From IMG/VR virus record IMGVR_UViG_3300046388_000197, positions 1-36,492 of that record: DNA of 36,492 bases; one strand, given 5' to 3'. Below are positions 15,467-22,482 of the stretch, one piece after another. The position numbers and the translations under genes were made by a program. The stretch's first letter is position 1. Each line of letters starts with the position of its first letter. The stretch is from a virus. Below the pieces are notes generated by a model. The model saw nothing but the letters and a program-made list of their open reading frames with translations, ran no database searches and was not told the origin of the DNA.

Positions 15467-16227
15467 CTGAAATATCCATATGTATACCCACTTATGAGTT
15501 CAAAGGTGAAGGAGTAAAGTACCTCTCAGAGTTGTTTGACACCTTACAATCTCAGACCTTTCAAGATTTTAATATTGTTGTATCAGATCATAGTGTTGAT
15601 TATGAGATTCATGACTTCTGTAAGGAGAAGAGTGAAATTTTTGAGATCATCTATGTTAGAAATGAATATAGTAGAGGAAATTTAGGTCCTAATACTAATG
15701 TAGCACTGGAGCATGGTACCGGTAGGATATTGAAAGTAGTTTATCAAGATGACTTGTTCGTGGATAATGAAGCCTTACAGAAGTTGAAAGATACTTATGA
15801 TAATGGATGTAAGTGGGCATTCAATTCTTTCTGTCATACAAAGGATGGTGTTACCTTTTTTAGAGAGGTAGTTCCTAGATGGTGTGATAAAATGTTGGAG
15901 GGAAGGAATCTATTAGGCAATCCTTCTGGTATTTCATTACTTAACTCTTGTAAGATGTATATGAGTGAAGACCTAAATCTTTTGGTAGACACTGATTTGT
16001 ATCATAGAATGAGAATTACACACGGTCTTCCATATATTATTGAAGATGTTCTTACAGCAACAAGAGAACATGAGAATCGAACCAGTTCTAGTAGAATAGT
16101 CTATGATTATCAAATAAATCATCCTGAGGGTGGTTGGATTGTTAATAAAGCAGAATTAGATATATTACACTCTACATATAAAGAGTTCTTTGAAGGAGGT
16201 GAGAAGTATCCAGATGAACAAATTTGA
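15463..16227 (+). CDS. Family 2 glycosyltransferase
   Basis: This 254-residue protein starts with the GT2 pattern ISICIPTYEFKG (4-15), LQSQTFQDFNIVVSDHS (28-44), and a donor site at VYQDDLFVD (about 93-101). It would be cytoplasmic and use a nucleotide sugar. It is joined by ATGA to the dehydratase and overlaps the next gene by 14 bases. Confidence 0.85.
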   Translation: MTEISICIPTYEFKGEGVKYLSELFDTLQSQTFQDFNIVVSDHSVDYEIHDFCKEKSEIFEIIYVRNEYSRGNLGPNTNVALEHGTGRILKVVYQDDLFVDNEALQKLKDTYDNGCKWAFNSFCHTKDGVTFFREVVPRWCDKMLEGRNLLGNPSGISLLNSCKMYMSEDLNLLVDTDLYHRMRITHGLPYIIEDVLTATREHENRTSSSRIVYDYQINHPEGGWIVNKAELDILHSTYKEFFEGGEKYPDEQI

Positions 16228-17044
16228 TCTATCAAGGGCAACCTTTATTATCCCAATCAGAATTGAATCTGATGACAGACTGAGGAATGTAATTACTTCA
16301 GTCTGTTTTTTGTTGTCTAATTTTAAAACCCATGTTATCATCAAGGAGGTTGATAAGACCTCTGTGTTTCATGAGAAAGCACTACCACAGATCAAAGAGT
16401 TCTGTGGAGACATTGGTGATTTAACTCATGTATTTGAACAGTCAGACTCTCCTACTTTCCATAGACAGAGAGTTCTGAATGACATGATTATGATGGCAAA
16501 CACAGAAGTGGTTGTTAACTATGATTGTGACGTTATCCTTCCTATTGCTTCTTACATGCAAGCATATGATAGGATCGTCACTCATCGATCTGATGTGGTG
16601 TATCCCTATGGTAATGGAGACTTCCAAATACAAGTCTTTGCTGATGATCAAGTCGTCACAAATTTTCTTGTGAGTGACTTTGACTTCAATGCCTTTAAGG
16701 GTGTATCAAAAACCTATGACGCCAAGTATGGTTTCGTTCAATTCTTCAATAGAGATGTCTATATTGAAGGTGGACTGGAGAATGAGAACTTCATTGCTTA
16801 TGCTCCGGAGGATGTTGAAAGATATTATAGATACACTACATTAGGATACGGTGTTTCTAGAATCAATGATGTTATCTATCACTTAGAACATTCTAGAACT
16901 CCAAATTCATGGTTCAATAACCCATACATGTCTTCAAACAACATTGAATGGGAAAAGATTCAAAGGATGGATAAAGAAACTTTGAGAGAGTATATTACAA
17001 ATCAAGATTATTTAAAGGTGAGACTCGATGATAATAAGGGATAA
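16214..17044 (+). CDS. GT2/GT7C-like glycosyltransferase
   Basis: The 276-residue product is read from ATG 16214. It has FIIPIRIESDDRLRNV near the start, FHRQRVLNDMIMMANTEVVV with NYDCDVILP (a DCD donor motif) and YGFVQFFNRDVYIEGGLENE followed by YAPEDVERYYR. This C-terminal block is typical of galactosyltransferase/chondroitin-polymerase type (Glyco_transf_7C) domains. It overlaps the following GT25 gene by 17 bases. Confidence 0.75.
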   Translation: MNKFDLSRATFIIPIRIESDDRLRNVITSVCFLLSNFKTHVIIKEVDKTSVFHEKALPQIKEFCGDIGDLTHVFEQSDSPTFHRQRVLNDMIMMANTEVVVNYDCDVILPIASYMQAYDRIVTHRSDVVYPYGNGDFQIQVFADDQVVTNFLVSDFDFNAFKGVSKTYDAKYGFVQFFNRDVYIEGGLENENFIAYAPEDVERYYRYTTLGYGVSRINDVIYHLEHSRTPNSWFNNPYMSSNNIEWEKIQRMDKETLREYITNQDYLKVRLDDNKG

Positions 17045-17825
17045 GAACAAATCAGCATTCAAACTAAGGAATTTTGGTCCTGTATATTGTATAAATCTCG
17101 ATGATCAACCTGAGAGATGGGAGTATATGGAGGACCAGTTTAGATACTGGGACATCACAAACTACCATCGTATCTCTGCCTATGATGGTAGAGATGATGA
17201 TCTAAGTGAAATTCTCAAGGGTCGTTATCCAGATATGATGACTTCTGGTGAGATTGGTTGTACTACGTCTCATTTAAAAGCAATCAAAGAATTTTATGAT
17301 TCGGGTGAACCCTATGCAATCATGATGGAAGATGATTGCGAACTTGATTTGGTAAGGTTCTGGAACTTTACTTGGCAAGACTTCCACGCTAAGATTCCTT
17401 ATGATTGGGATGTATGTCAGATTGCAATCATCTGTACAGGAGACATTCACATTAAGATTCATAAAAGGTTTGTGAATGAATTCTCTACAGCATGTTATAT
17501 TATTACTAGGCACCATGCAGAGAAGTTAATTAGACTTCACTGTAGAGGTGATAAGTACAAATTGGATAATGGTGTTAGGCCACGTCCAGTTGCTGACGAT
17601 TTGATTTACAATTCGGGCAATACTTATGCCCTTCCACTTCTCTTATACAAGACAGAGTTGGGATCAAGTATTCATCCCGATCATGTAGAGGTCTTCCATA
17701 AAGGTAATTATCAGGCCCAGATGAATTTCTGGAGTCAGAAGGGAGCACAGATGTCTATCGATGAATTGATGGAGTTTGATCCTTATTTGGGTCGGGTATC
17801 CGATCCGACACAAAATAAGGGTTGA
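17028..17825 (+). CDS. GT25 LPS-type glycosyltransferase
   Basis: This 265-residue protein matches glycosyltransferase family 25: VYCINLDDQPERWEYMEDQF (about 19-38), GEIGCTTSHLKAIKEFYDSG (75-94) and AIMMEDDCELD (97-107) with the acidic donor site. Family members add galactose or related sugars to LPS cores. It is the last gene of the cassette; the next promoter overlaps its stop region. Confidence 0.85.
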   Translation: MIIRDKNKSAFKLRNFGPVYCINLDDQPERWEYMEDQFRYWDITNYHRISAYDGRDDDLSEILKGRYPDMMTSGEIGCTTSHLKAIKEFYDSGEPYAIMMEDDCELDLVRFWNFTWQDFHAKIPYDWDVCQIAIICTGDIHIKIHKRFVNEFSTACYIITRHHAEKLIRLHCRGDKYKLDNGVRPRPVADDLIYNSGNTYALPLLLYKTELGSSIHPDHVEVFHKGNYQAQMNFWSQKGAQMSIDELMEFDPYLGRVSDPTQNKG

Positions 17826-17855
17826 CAAAATTCAATGTCCCTACTATTATAAATA
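17822..17855 (+). promoter_or_regulatory. Overlapping early and late promoter
   Basis: TTGACA (17822-17827), a 17-base spacer and TATTAT (17845-17850) make a near-consensus sigma70 promoter. The late box TATAAATA (17848-17855) overlaps the -10. The 12-mer CTATTATAAATA is shared exactly with the late box at 28491-28502. The downstream outer-membrane gene could thus be expressed in both phases. Confidence 0.75.
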
Positions 17856-17884
17856 CTTAACCTTTTGCTTATATCTAATTTTTG

Positions 17885-17943
17885 TAACGAAAGGTAACGG
17901 AGAGCTAACGATTCTCCTTTCATCTGCGGGTAACCATTCCGCA
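17885..17943 (+). promoter_or_regulatory. Structured leader with three TAACG repeats
   Basis: TAACG occurs at 17885, 17895 and 17906, spaced 10 and 11 bases, as in multi-site operators. Hairpin arms GAAAGG (17889-17894)/CCTTTC (17916-17921) and GGAGA (17899-17903)/TCTCC (17913-17917) share bases and are mutually exclusive. TGCGG (17925-17929)/CCGCA (17939-17943) forms another stem. The region lies in the 110-base leader of the next gene and could bind a protein or switch structure. Confidence 0.5.
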
Positions 17944-17966
17944 AGTAAACTAAGAGGTAAAATCAA

Positions 17967-18332
17967 ATGATTAAATCTGTATTCGCAGCAACTGCTGCTC
18001 TGTCAATGTCCGCAGGAGCTGCCCTTGCAGGTCCATATGTTAACGTCGAAACCAATGCTGGTTGGACGGGTGATGACTATACAGGAGCTACAACTGATCT
18101 TCACGTAGGTTATGAGGGTTCTTTTGGAACCGCATCATACTATATCCAGGGTGGTCCTGCTGTAGTTGCTGTTGACGGTGTTGACACTGAAACTCAATTC
18201 TCTGGCAAAGCAGGTCTTGGTTTCCCTGTAACTGACAGCTTTGGTGCATATGGTGAACTTAGCTTCTTGACTGCTGATGACTCCGATGATCTTGGAGTTG
18301 GTGGTAAGTTGGGCGTTAAGTACAACTTCTGA
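17967..18332 (+). CDS. Small outer-membrane beta-barrel (porin-like)
   Basis: This 121-residue protein has a signal peptide (MIKSVFAATAALSMSAGAALAG, cleavage after ALA near residue 21). The mature part is made of alternating polar/hydrophobic strands with aromatic ends (VNVETNAGW, HVGYEGSFG, GAYGELSF) and finishes in Phe (GVKYNF), the usual outer-membrane C-terminal signature. It is too short for a full porin, so an 8-strand or incomplete barrel is likely. Its position before pstS suggests a role in the host envelope or nutrient entry. Confidence 0.75.
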   Translation: MIKSVFAATAALSMSAGAALAGPYVNVETNAGWTGDDYTGATTDLHVGYEGSFGTASYYIQGGPAVVAVDGVDTETQFSGKAGLGFPVTDSFGAYGELSFLTADDSDDLGVGGKLGVKYNF

Positions 18333-18352
18333 TATCAAGTCAGATAACATAC

Positions 18353-18379
18353 AAGAGGGACTTATGTCCCTCTTTTTTT
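18353..18379 (+). terminator. Rho-independent terminator
   Basis: A 9-bp stem AAGAGGGAC (18353-18361)/GTCCCTCTT (18366-18374) with TTAT loop is followed by a T-run to 18379. It ends the outer-membrane gene transcript. Confidence 0.92.
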
Positions 18380-18406
18380 ATGTCAAAATTAGATTAAATT
18401 GCTATA

Positions 18407-18412
18407 TATAAT
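18407..18412 (+). promoter_or_regulatory. TATAAT -10 box before pstS
   Basis: An exact TATAAT lies 19 bases before the pstS start. No good TTGACA is present at the right distance, suggesting an activator-dependent promoter. I saw no convincing cyanobacterial Pho box array. Confidence 0.5.
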
Positions 18413-18431
18413 TTGCCCTAAGCGGATCCAA

Positions 18432-19385
18432 ATGAAAAGGCTTATCGCGTTCACAACACTCGCATCTACTCTAGTAGCATGTGGAGGATCTAATAGTGTT
18501 AGACTAACAGGTTCAGGTGCTACATTTCCAGCAACATTTTATCAACGTGCTTTTAATGATTACACTAACAAGACAGAAGGAGTTTTTGTAAACTATCAGG
18601 CAACTGGTAGTGGTGCAGGAGTTCGTCAGTACAATGGAGGTACAATTGACTTTGGTGCTTCTGATAAAGTAATATCTGATTCTAAAATTAAAGAACCAGT
18701 CGTACAAATACCAATGACTGGTGGAGCTATTGTTCCCACATATAATAAACCAGGATGTGATTTGAAATTAACTCAGGTACAACTGGTTCGTGTGTTCAAT
18801 GGTTCTATTTCTGATTGGAAGGATCTGGGATGTGAAGAGGGTAAGATTACTGTAGTGTATAGATCAGATGGATCAGGTACTACTGCAGGGTTTACTAGTT
18901 CCCTCAAGTCATTCTCTCCTGAGTGGACTATTGGATCAGGTAAATCTGTTGCATGGCCGACTGGTGTTGGTTCTAAAGGTAATGCTGGTGTTTCTGCGAC
19001 TATCAAAAATACCCCTGGTTCTATTGGGTATCTTAATTATAGTTTTATAAAACAGAATAATTTTCAACAACCTTTATTAGAAAATAAGGAAGGTAATTAT
19101 GTTAAAGCAAGTGCTGAAACTTCCGCTGAGGGTTTATCAAAGATTATACTCGATGATAAACTCAGGGGTTCTAACCCTAATCCGGTTGGTGCGAACTCTT
19201 ATCCTATTGTTTCGTTGACTTGGATTCTTGCACGTCCAGAGCATCCTAAAAATGATGTTATGAAGGATTTGTTTAGATATATGTTGAGTGATGAAGCACA
19301 AGACAAAGCAGATTCACTAGGGTATGTTCCTTTACCATCAGAGTTACGACAGATATCATTAGATATTATTGAAACACTTAAGTAA
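18432..19385 (+). CDS. pstS: Phosphate-binding lipoprotein PstS
   Basis: The 317-residue product is read from ATG 18432, giving a lipoprotein signal with lipobox LVAC (Cys17). PstS motifs are LTGSGATFPATFYQRAF (25-41), NYQATGSGAGVRQYNGG (54-70), DFGASDK (73-79) and YRSDGSGTTAGFTS, which contribute phosphate-binding loops. It is the periplasmic binding protein of the Pst ABC transporter; the phage copy would use the host membrane components. It is flanked by terminators, so it is a single-gene unit. Confidence 0.95.
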   Translation: MKRLIAFTTLASTLVACGGSNSVRLTGSGATFPATFYQRAFNDYTNKTEGVFVNYQATGSGAGVRQYNGGTIDFGASDKVISDSKIKEPVVQIPMTGGAIVPTYNKPGCDLKLTQVQLVRVFNGSISDWKDLGCEEGKITVVYRSDGSGTTAGFTSSLKSFSPEWTIGSGKSVAWPTGVGSKGNAGVSATIKNTPGSIGYLNYSFIKQNNFQQPLLENKEGNYVKASAETSAEGLSKIILDDKLRGSNPNPVGANSYPIVSLTWILARPEHPKNDVMKDLFRYMLSDEAQDKADSLGYVPLPSELRQISLDIIETLK

Positions 19386-19400
19386 ATCTTATAGGGGGGG

Positions 19401-19424
19401 GGAGGGTATTAATCCTCCTTTTTT
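19401..19424 (+). terminator. Rho-independent terminator after pstS
   Basis: GGAGG (19401-19405) pairs with CCTCC (19414-19418), extended by a G-T pair, and a T-run follows to 19424. A run of nine G (19394-19402) precedes it. Confidence 0.8.
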
Positions 19425-19449
19425 CTATGAGTAAATGAGTATCAATACC

Positions 19450-19478
19450 TTGACAAAAGTTTACATATCATATATAAT
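19450..19478 (+). promoter_or_regulatory. Perfect consensus promoter before hli
   Basis: TTGACA (19450-19455) and TATAAT (19473-19478) are separated by exactly 17 bases, an exact sigma70 consensus and the second in the window. Transcription would start about 20 bases before the hli ATG. Confidence 0.9.
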
Positions 19479-19506
19479 GTTGTAATGTTTCTTTACATAA
19501 GATAAA

Positions 19507-19728
19507 ATGACTTCATCAACAGCTGTAGTTACAACTGAAGACGGCAACCGTCAGAACATGTTTGCTAAGGAACCACGTATGTACGTTGATCCTAAGGATG
19601 TATCCGTAACTCAAGCAGAAAGATCAGAACTTCTTAATGGTCGTGTGGCAATGCTTGGTTTTGTTGCTGGTTTTATTTCTTATATCACTACAGGTAGTTT
19701 CTTCTTTTTTGGTGCTCTGAATTTCTGA
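19507..19728 (+). CDS. hli: High-light-inducible protein
   Basis: This 73-residue single-helix Hlip has the chlorophyll-binding motif ERSELLNGRVAMLGFVAG (residues 38-55), with Glu and Arg for helix pairing and Asn/His-type pigment ligation, followed by FISYITTG. It protects photosystems by dissipating energy and assists assembly. The N-terminal half is soluble. A strong early promoter drives it. Confidence 0.95.
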   Translation: MTSSTAVVTTEDGNRQNMFAKEPRMYVDPKDVSVTQAERSELLNGRVAMLGFVAGFISYITTGSFFFFGALNF

Positions 19729-19732
19729 TAGG

Positions 19733-19749
19733 TTATGGTTTCACCATAA
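19733..19749 (+). other. Stem-loop after hli
   Basis: TTATGGT (19733-19739) and ACCATAA (19743-19749) form a perfect 7-bp stem with a 3-base loop. An A-run follows rather than T, so it probably stabilises the hli transcript end rather than terminating it on its own. Confidence 0.5.
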
Positions 19750-19769
19750 AAAATTGTTACAATTAATAC

Positions 19770-19798
19770 TTGACAATGACTTAAATTTTATCTACTAT
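19770..19798 (+). promoter_or_regulatory. Early promoter before ferredoxin
   Basis: TTGACA (19770-19775), 17-base spacer and TACTAT (19793-19798, four of six). The leader to the ferredoxin start is about 60 bases. Confidence 0.65.
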
Positions 19799-19864
19799 AA
19801 CTAGTGTAAGCCTTCTATATTTTGTTGGCGTATTCCCTTTTAAAATTATCATAGATCTAATAAT

Positions 19865-20158
19865 ATGACATTCAATATCACTCTTCGTTCTCCAGACGGT
19901 TCTGAACAAACTATCGATTGTGAGGAAGATCAATACATTTTAGATTCTGCAGAAGAGCAAGGAATTGATCTTCCATTTTCTTGTCGAGCAGGTGCTTGTT
20001 CATCTTGTTGTGGTAAGATTGTAAGTGGAACAGTTGATCAGGGTGATCAGTCATTCCTTGATGATGATCAGATCAAAGAAGGATATGCACTTCTCTGTGT
20101 ATCGTATCCAACTTCTGATTGTGTAATTGAAAGTGAAAAAGAGGAGGACCTTTACTGA
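19865..20158 (+). CDS. petF: Plant-type [2Fe-2S] ferredoxin
   Basis: This 97-residue protein has the plant-type cluster ligands Cys40, Cys45, Cys48 ([12 protein letters not shown]) and Cys78 (LLCVSYP), normal length for cyanobacterial PetF. It carries electrons from photosystem I to reductases such as FNR, ribonucleotide reductase or bilin reductases. Its stop overlaps the start of a 23-residue gene (TGATG), showing translational coupling. Confidence 0.95.
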   Translation: MTFNITLRSPDGSEQTIDCEEDQYILDSAEEQGIDLPFSCRAGACSSCCGKIVSGTVDQGDQSFLDDDQIKEGYALLCVSYPTSDCVIESEKEEDLY

Positions 20159-20229
20159 TGGAAGTATTAATGATTGCTCTTATTAGTGGGGCTATTATCG
20201 GTGCATACAAACTTACTCCTAGAAAATAA
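20158..20229 (+). CDS. 23-residue membrane microprotein
   Basis: A short reading frame starts in the ferredoxin stop (TGATG) and ends in the next start (TAATG). GAGGAGG lies 13-19 bases upstream as a possible ribosome site. The product is one hydrophobic helix (VLMIALISGAIIGAY) with a basic end (KLTPRK). Precise coupling on both sides supports translation; a small photosystem or cytochrome-type subunit is possible but not shown. Confidence 0.6.
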   Translation: MEVLMIALISGAIIGAYKLTPRK

Positions 20230-20453
20230 TGTCTTGTGATGTTCGTACTAATATTCTGAATGCCCTTCGTGCTAATGCCGAAGGTAACATTGAGAAAGCA
20301 AAAATGAATGTAGAAGTATACCTACACAATCCTGTAGGTATCGGTGAACATCCTGATGTACTTGGAGCAATTCAAGAACAACTGGACATTATTGCACATG
20401 AAGAAGAAAGGATCAAAGTTCTTACGATTTATTTTGATACACATACGCATTGA
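20229..20453 (+). CDS. Conserved small cyanophage protein
   Basis: This 74-residue helical protein (ILNALRANAEGNIEKAKMNV near 9-28; VGIGEHPDVLGAIQEQLDII) resembles a small protein common in T4-like cyanophages. No function is known. It is co-translated with the 23-residue microprotein. Confidence 0.7.
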   Translation: MSCDVRTNILNALRANAEGNIEKAKMNVEVYLHNPVGIGEHPDVLGAIQEQLDIIAHEEERIKVLTIYFDTHTH

Positions 20454-20455
20454 TT

Positions 20456-20638
20456 ATGACAAATCCAAATGGTCTCTATGAAGACATGGAGAAACTTAAT
20501 GACCTTTATGATGAACTTTGTTGGGGACATGATGACGAATTAGAATTTCAAATAGAATACTTAACAGATAAAGGTAGAATTGTTATTAAAAACAAAACTT
20601 TAGAGAAAAACAATGAACGAAAACACAGAGTACGTTAA
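20456..20638 (+). CDS. Conserved small cyanophage protein
   Basis: The 60-residue product is read from ATG 20456 (a TTG at 20450 is the alternative). It is acidic at the start (NGLYEDMEKLNDLYDEL) with a basic tail, and resembles small cyanophage proteins of unknown role. Confidence 0.65.
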   Translation: MTNPNGLYEDMEKLNDLYDELCWGHDDELEFQIEYLTDKGRIVIKNKTLEKNNERKHRVR

Positions 20639-20650
20639 TTACCAAGACTC

Positions 20651-20806
20651 ATGAATTATAATTGGATAATATTTCAATATTTTTTATTTGTTATAACTCC
20701 TTACTTAATCATTTTAGTTTTATCAAATAAAGATGATGATGATGATGAAGGTGATGATGGTGGTATAATGCAACCAATGTATGTTCCCTCAGCAAATCCA
20801 ATATGA
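20651..20806 (+). CDS. 51-residue membrane microprotein, Asp-rich tail
   Basis: A hydrophobic helix (residues 5-25, WIIFQYFLFVITPYLIILV) is followed by NKDDDDDEGDDGG and a short tail. GAT repeats in the DNA encode the Asp run. The stop overlaps the start of the next gene (ATGA), supporting translation. Function unknown. Confidence 0.55.
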   Translation: MNYNWIIFQYFLFVITPYLIILVLSNKDDDDDEGDDGGIMQPMYVPSANPI

Positions 20807-21093
20807 TACACACATTAATAATATTCATGGCTCTCCTGAACTTTATGTTCTATCCATTGGTAATAGCAACTATAATTGCTGTTATCATAGAGCAATTGAT
20901 AAGAAGGTTTGCAGATTCAGATCCTCAATCTGTTGATGATACCCGTGATATTCGTATCTCTATGGGTGTTAGAAAGTATTTGTATAGACAGGCCTGGATT
21001 GTTAATATCCTATGGTTCTTAGGGTACTTGGTGCTCATGTTTATGAATAGACAAGGACCACAACAGATGCCAGATATGATTTGGCAAGGATAA
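20803..21093 (+). CDS. Two-span membrane protein, unknown
   Basis: This 96-residue protein has hydrophobic spans at about 3-30 and 65-82, with a charged loop between. It is coupled by ATGA to the preceding microprotein. It precedes a strong terminator and ends the ferredoxin unit. Confidence 0.65.
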   Translation: MIHTLIIFMALLNFMFYPLVIATIIAVIIEQLIRRFADSDPQSVDDTRDIRISMGVRKYLYRQAWIVNILWFLGYLVLMFMNRQGPQQMPDMIWQG

Positions 21094-21126
21094 TATAAAA
21101 ATGATATCACCAATATATTAACGTGT

Positions 21127-21154
21127 AAGGGCCCTCCTCAAAAGGGCCCTTTTT
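21127..21154 (+). terminator. Strong rho-independent terminator
   Basis: A 9-bp stem AAGGGCCCT (21127-21135)/AGGGCCCTT (21143-21151) with a 7-base loop is followed by T residues to 21154. It directly abuts a late promoter box. Confidence 0.93.
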
Positions 21155-21162
21155 CATAAATA
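21155..21162 (+). promoter_or_regulatory. T4-type late promoter box
   Basis: CATAAATA, one base from the TATAAATA consensus, lies 20 bases before the start at 21183 and directly after a terminator. Confidence 0.7.
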
Positions 21163-21182
21163 ATTTGAACTGCTTTACCAAA

Positions 21183-21629
21183 ATGCCAGAAGAGATTAAG
21201 AAGGAAGATGATAAGAAGAAAGGTATTATTGGTAAACTTAAAGAGGTGACAGATGACAAAGAAGAACAACTCGCTATTCTTAGTACCTTTGTTCGTCTTG
21301 GTATTCTTGTTTGGAGTGGCGGGATACTCACTCTCGCCTACATTAAACTTCCTCCAGCACTTGGAATACCAGAACAAAAACTAGATCCGACTTTCATAGC
21401 CAGTGTTTTTACTGGTGTTTTAGCAACGTTCGGCGTCCAAGCTGCTAAAGGTAAAGATGGTGGAAATGGTAATGGTAATGGTGGTAATGGTAATATAACT
21501 AAGGCAGACATGGAGAGACTGATTGAGAAAGCATCTCAGACTGCTCCTACACAGACAATTAGAATTGAACAAGGACCGGTTCAACTAACTCAAGCACCAC
21601 CTCAAACTGACGAAAACTATACAATGTAA
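21183..21629 (+). CDS. Two-helix membrane protein, holin candidate
   Basis: The 148-residue product is read from ATG 21183. The highly charged N-terminus is followed by helices at about 32-55 and 70-88, a Gly-Asn linker (94-104) and a polar tail. Two helices with charged ends, small size and late expression fit a class II holin or other membrane pore protein, but no family motif proves it. Similar proteins occur in cyanomyoviruses. Confidence 0.6.
   Translation: MPEEIKKEDDKKKGIIGKLKEVTDDKEEQLAILSTFVRLGILVWSGGILTLAYIKLPPALGIPEQKLDPTFIASVFTGVLATFGVQAAKGKDGGNGNGNGGNGNITKADMERLIEKASQTAPTQTIRIEQGPVQLTQAPPQTDENYTM
21468..21494 (+). repeat. GGT-AAT codon repeats
   Basis: Short tandem GGTAAT units encode a Gly-Asn linker between the membrane part and the tail of the holin candidate. 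Such repeats may vary in copy number. Confidence 0.7.
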
Positions 21630-21706
21630 GATAATAAGGTCTTGTTTAGGTTCTCTAACACTGTCTTGAAATACCCATAATAATAGTTAATAATACCTAT
21701 TAGAAA

Positions 21707-21714
21707 AATAAATA
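21707..21714 (+). promoter_or_regulatory. Possible late promoter box
   Basis: AATAAATA lies 25 bases before the next start. It matches seven of eight late-box positions. Confidence 0.45.
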
Positions 21715-21739
21715 TTAGTGTTGTTGGGATTGAAAGATC

Positions 21740-21928
21740 ATGCCCCAGGCACATTATATGGTTCAGTATTTGGATCAAACAAAACGTCATCAAAGTATTG
21801 GTGTATATGCCGAAGATGCTTTTCAAGCAAAGAAGCAAGCAGTAAACGATGTACCATATTTACATTCTCATCCTAGTTCAATTGATTGTATATTGACTGA
21901 AGAGTCTCAATTTTGTGTAGTAGTATAA
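21740..21928 (+). CDS. Small hypothetical protein
   Basis: This 62-residue protein with the pattern HYMVQYLD, YAEDAFQAKKQAVND and HPSSID resembles small conserved cyanophage proteins. Three bases separate it from plastocyanin, so the two are probably on one transcript. Confidence 0.6.
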   Translation: MPQAHYMVQYLDQTKRHQSIGVYAEDAFQAKKQAVNDVPYLHSHPSSIDCILTEESQFCVVV

Positions 21929-21931
21929 ATT

Positions 21932-22273
21932 ATGATTATTCTTAAAATTCTTATCTGGGGATTAATCGCCTCGGTTTGTTTTGCATTGCCAGGATATGCA
22001 TACGGTGCTGAAGTTTTTATGGGAGCAAATGGAAATCTGGTATTCGATCCAAGTGATATTAGCATTAGTGCTGGTGAGCAAGTTACATTCACTAATGGTG
22101 CTCTTCCACCACATAACATGGTAGTCATTGACCATCCAGAACTATCGCATCCAGACTTAGCATTTGCTACTGGAGATAGTTTTGATGTTACCTTTGACAC
22201 TCCTGGTGATTATGAAATTCAGTGTGAACCTCATGCTGGTGCTGGTATGAAAGGAGTGGTTCACGTATCATGA
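21932..22273 (+). CDS. petE: Plastocyanin
   Basis: This 113-residue precursor has a signal peptide to about residue 26 (YAYGA end) and copper ligands His61 (LPPHNMVV), Cys98 and His101 (QCEPH) and Met106 (GAGMKG), with correct spacing. The mature part of about 87 residues is somewhat shorter than typical cyanobacterial plastocyanin. It carries electrons from cytochrome b6f to photosystem I in the thylakoid lumen. It is followed by a coupled 44-residue membrane protein (ATGA). Confidence 0.93.
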   Translation: MIILKILIWGLIASVCFALPGYAYGAEVFMGANGNLVFDPSDISISAGEQVTFTNGALPPHNMVVIDHPELSHPDLAFATGDSFDVTFDTPGDYEIQCEPHAGAGMKGVVHVS

Positions 22274-22404
22274 TATTACAATTTGCACACCTCATTGGCG
22301 AACATACAAACTTCTTGATAGTAGGAAGTAGTCTTATGTTGGCTCCTTTTTCTTTTTTCTGTATAGACTCTATGAAAAATCCTCATAGATATCAGGGTCA
22401 CTGA
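22270..22404 (+). CDS. 44-residue membrane microprotein
   Basis: A short frame starting in the plastocyanin stop (ATGA) encodes one hydrophobic helix (NFLIVGSSLMLAPFSFFCI) with a basic tail. Coupling to plastocyanin suggests a thylakoid or membrane partner, but its role is unknown. Confidence 0.55.
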   Translation: MILQFAHLIGEHTNFLIVGSSLMLAPFSFFCIDSMKNPHRYQGH

Positions 22405-22435
22405 TACAGATAATTTTATTTGGAAAGTATTTGGT

Positions 22436-22443
22436 CATAAATA
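22436..22443 (+). promoter_or_regulatory. T4-type late promoter box
   Basis: CATAAATA lies 39 bases before the gene at 22483. Confidence 0.6.
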
Positions 22444-22482
22444 TTGATAGAAAAACTGGGTACCTTTTACAAGTAAGAATAA

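Noticed and set aside
18361-18375. CTTA-N7-CTTT match resembling the marine picocyanobacterial Pho box before pstS
   Set aside because: It lies inside the arms and T-run of the preceding terminator, and only one half matches exactly.
19394-19402. Run of nine G before the pstS terminator
   Set aside because: May be a phase-variable or assembly-prone tract, but it is non-coding and has no evident effect.
20613-20654. 13-residue frame starting at ATG 20613 and ending in the next start
   Set aside because: Too short to support as a gene and has no recognisable feature; the overlap alone is weak evidence.
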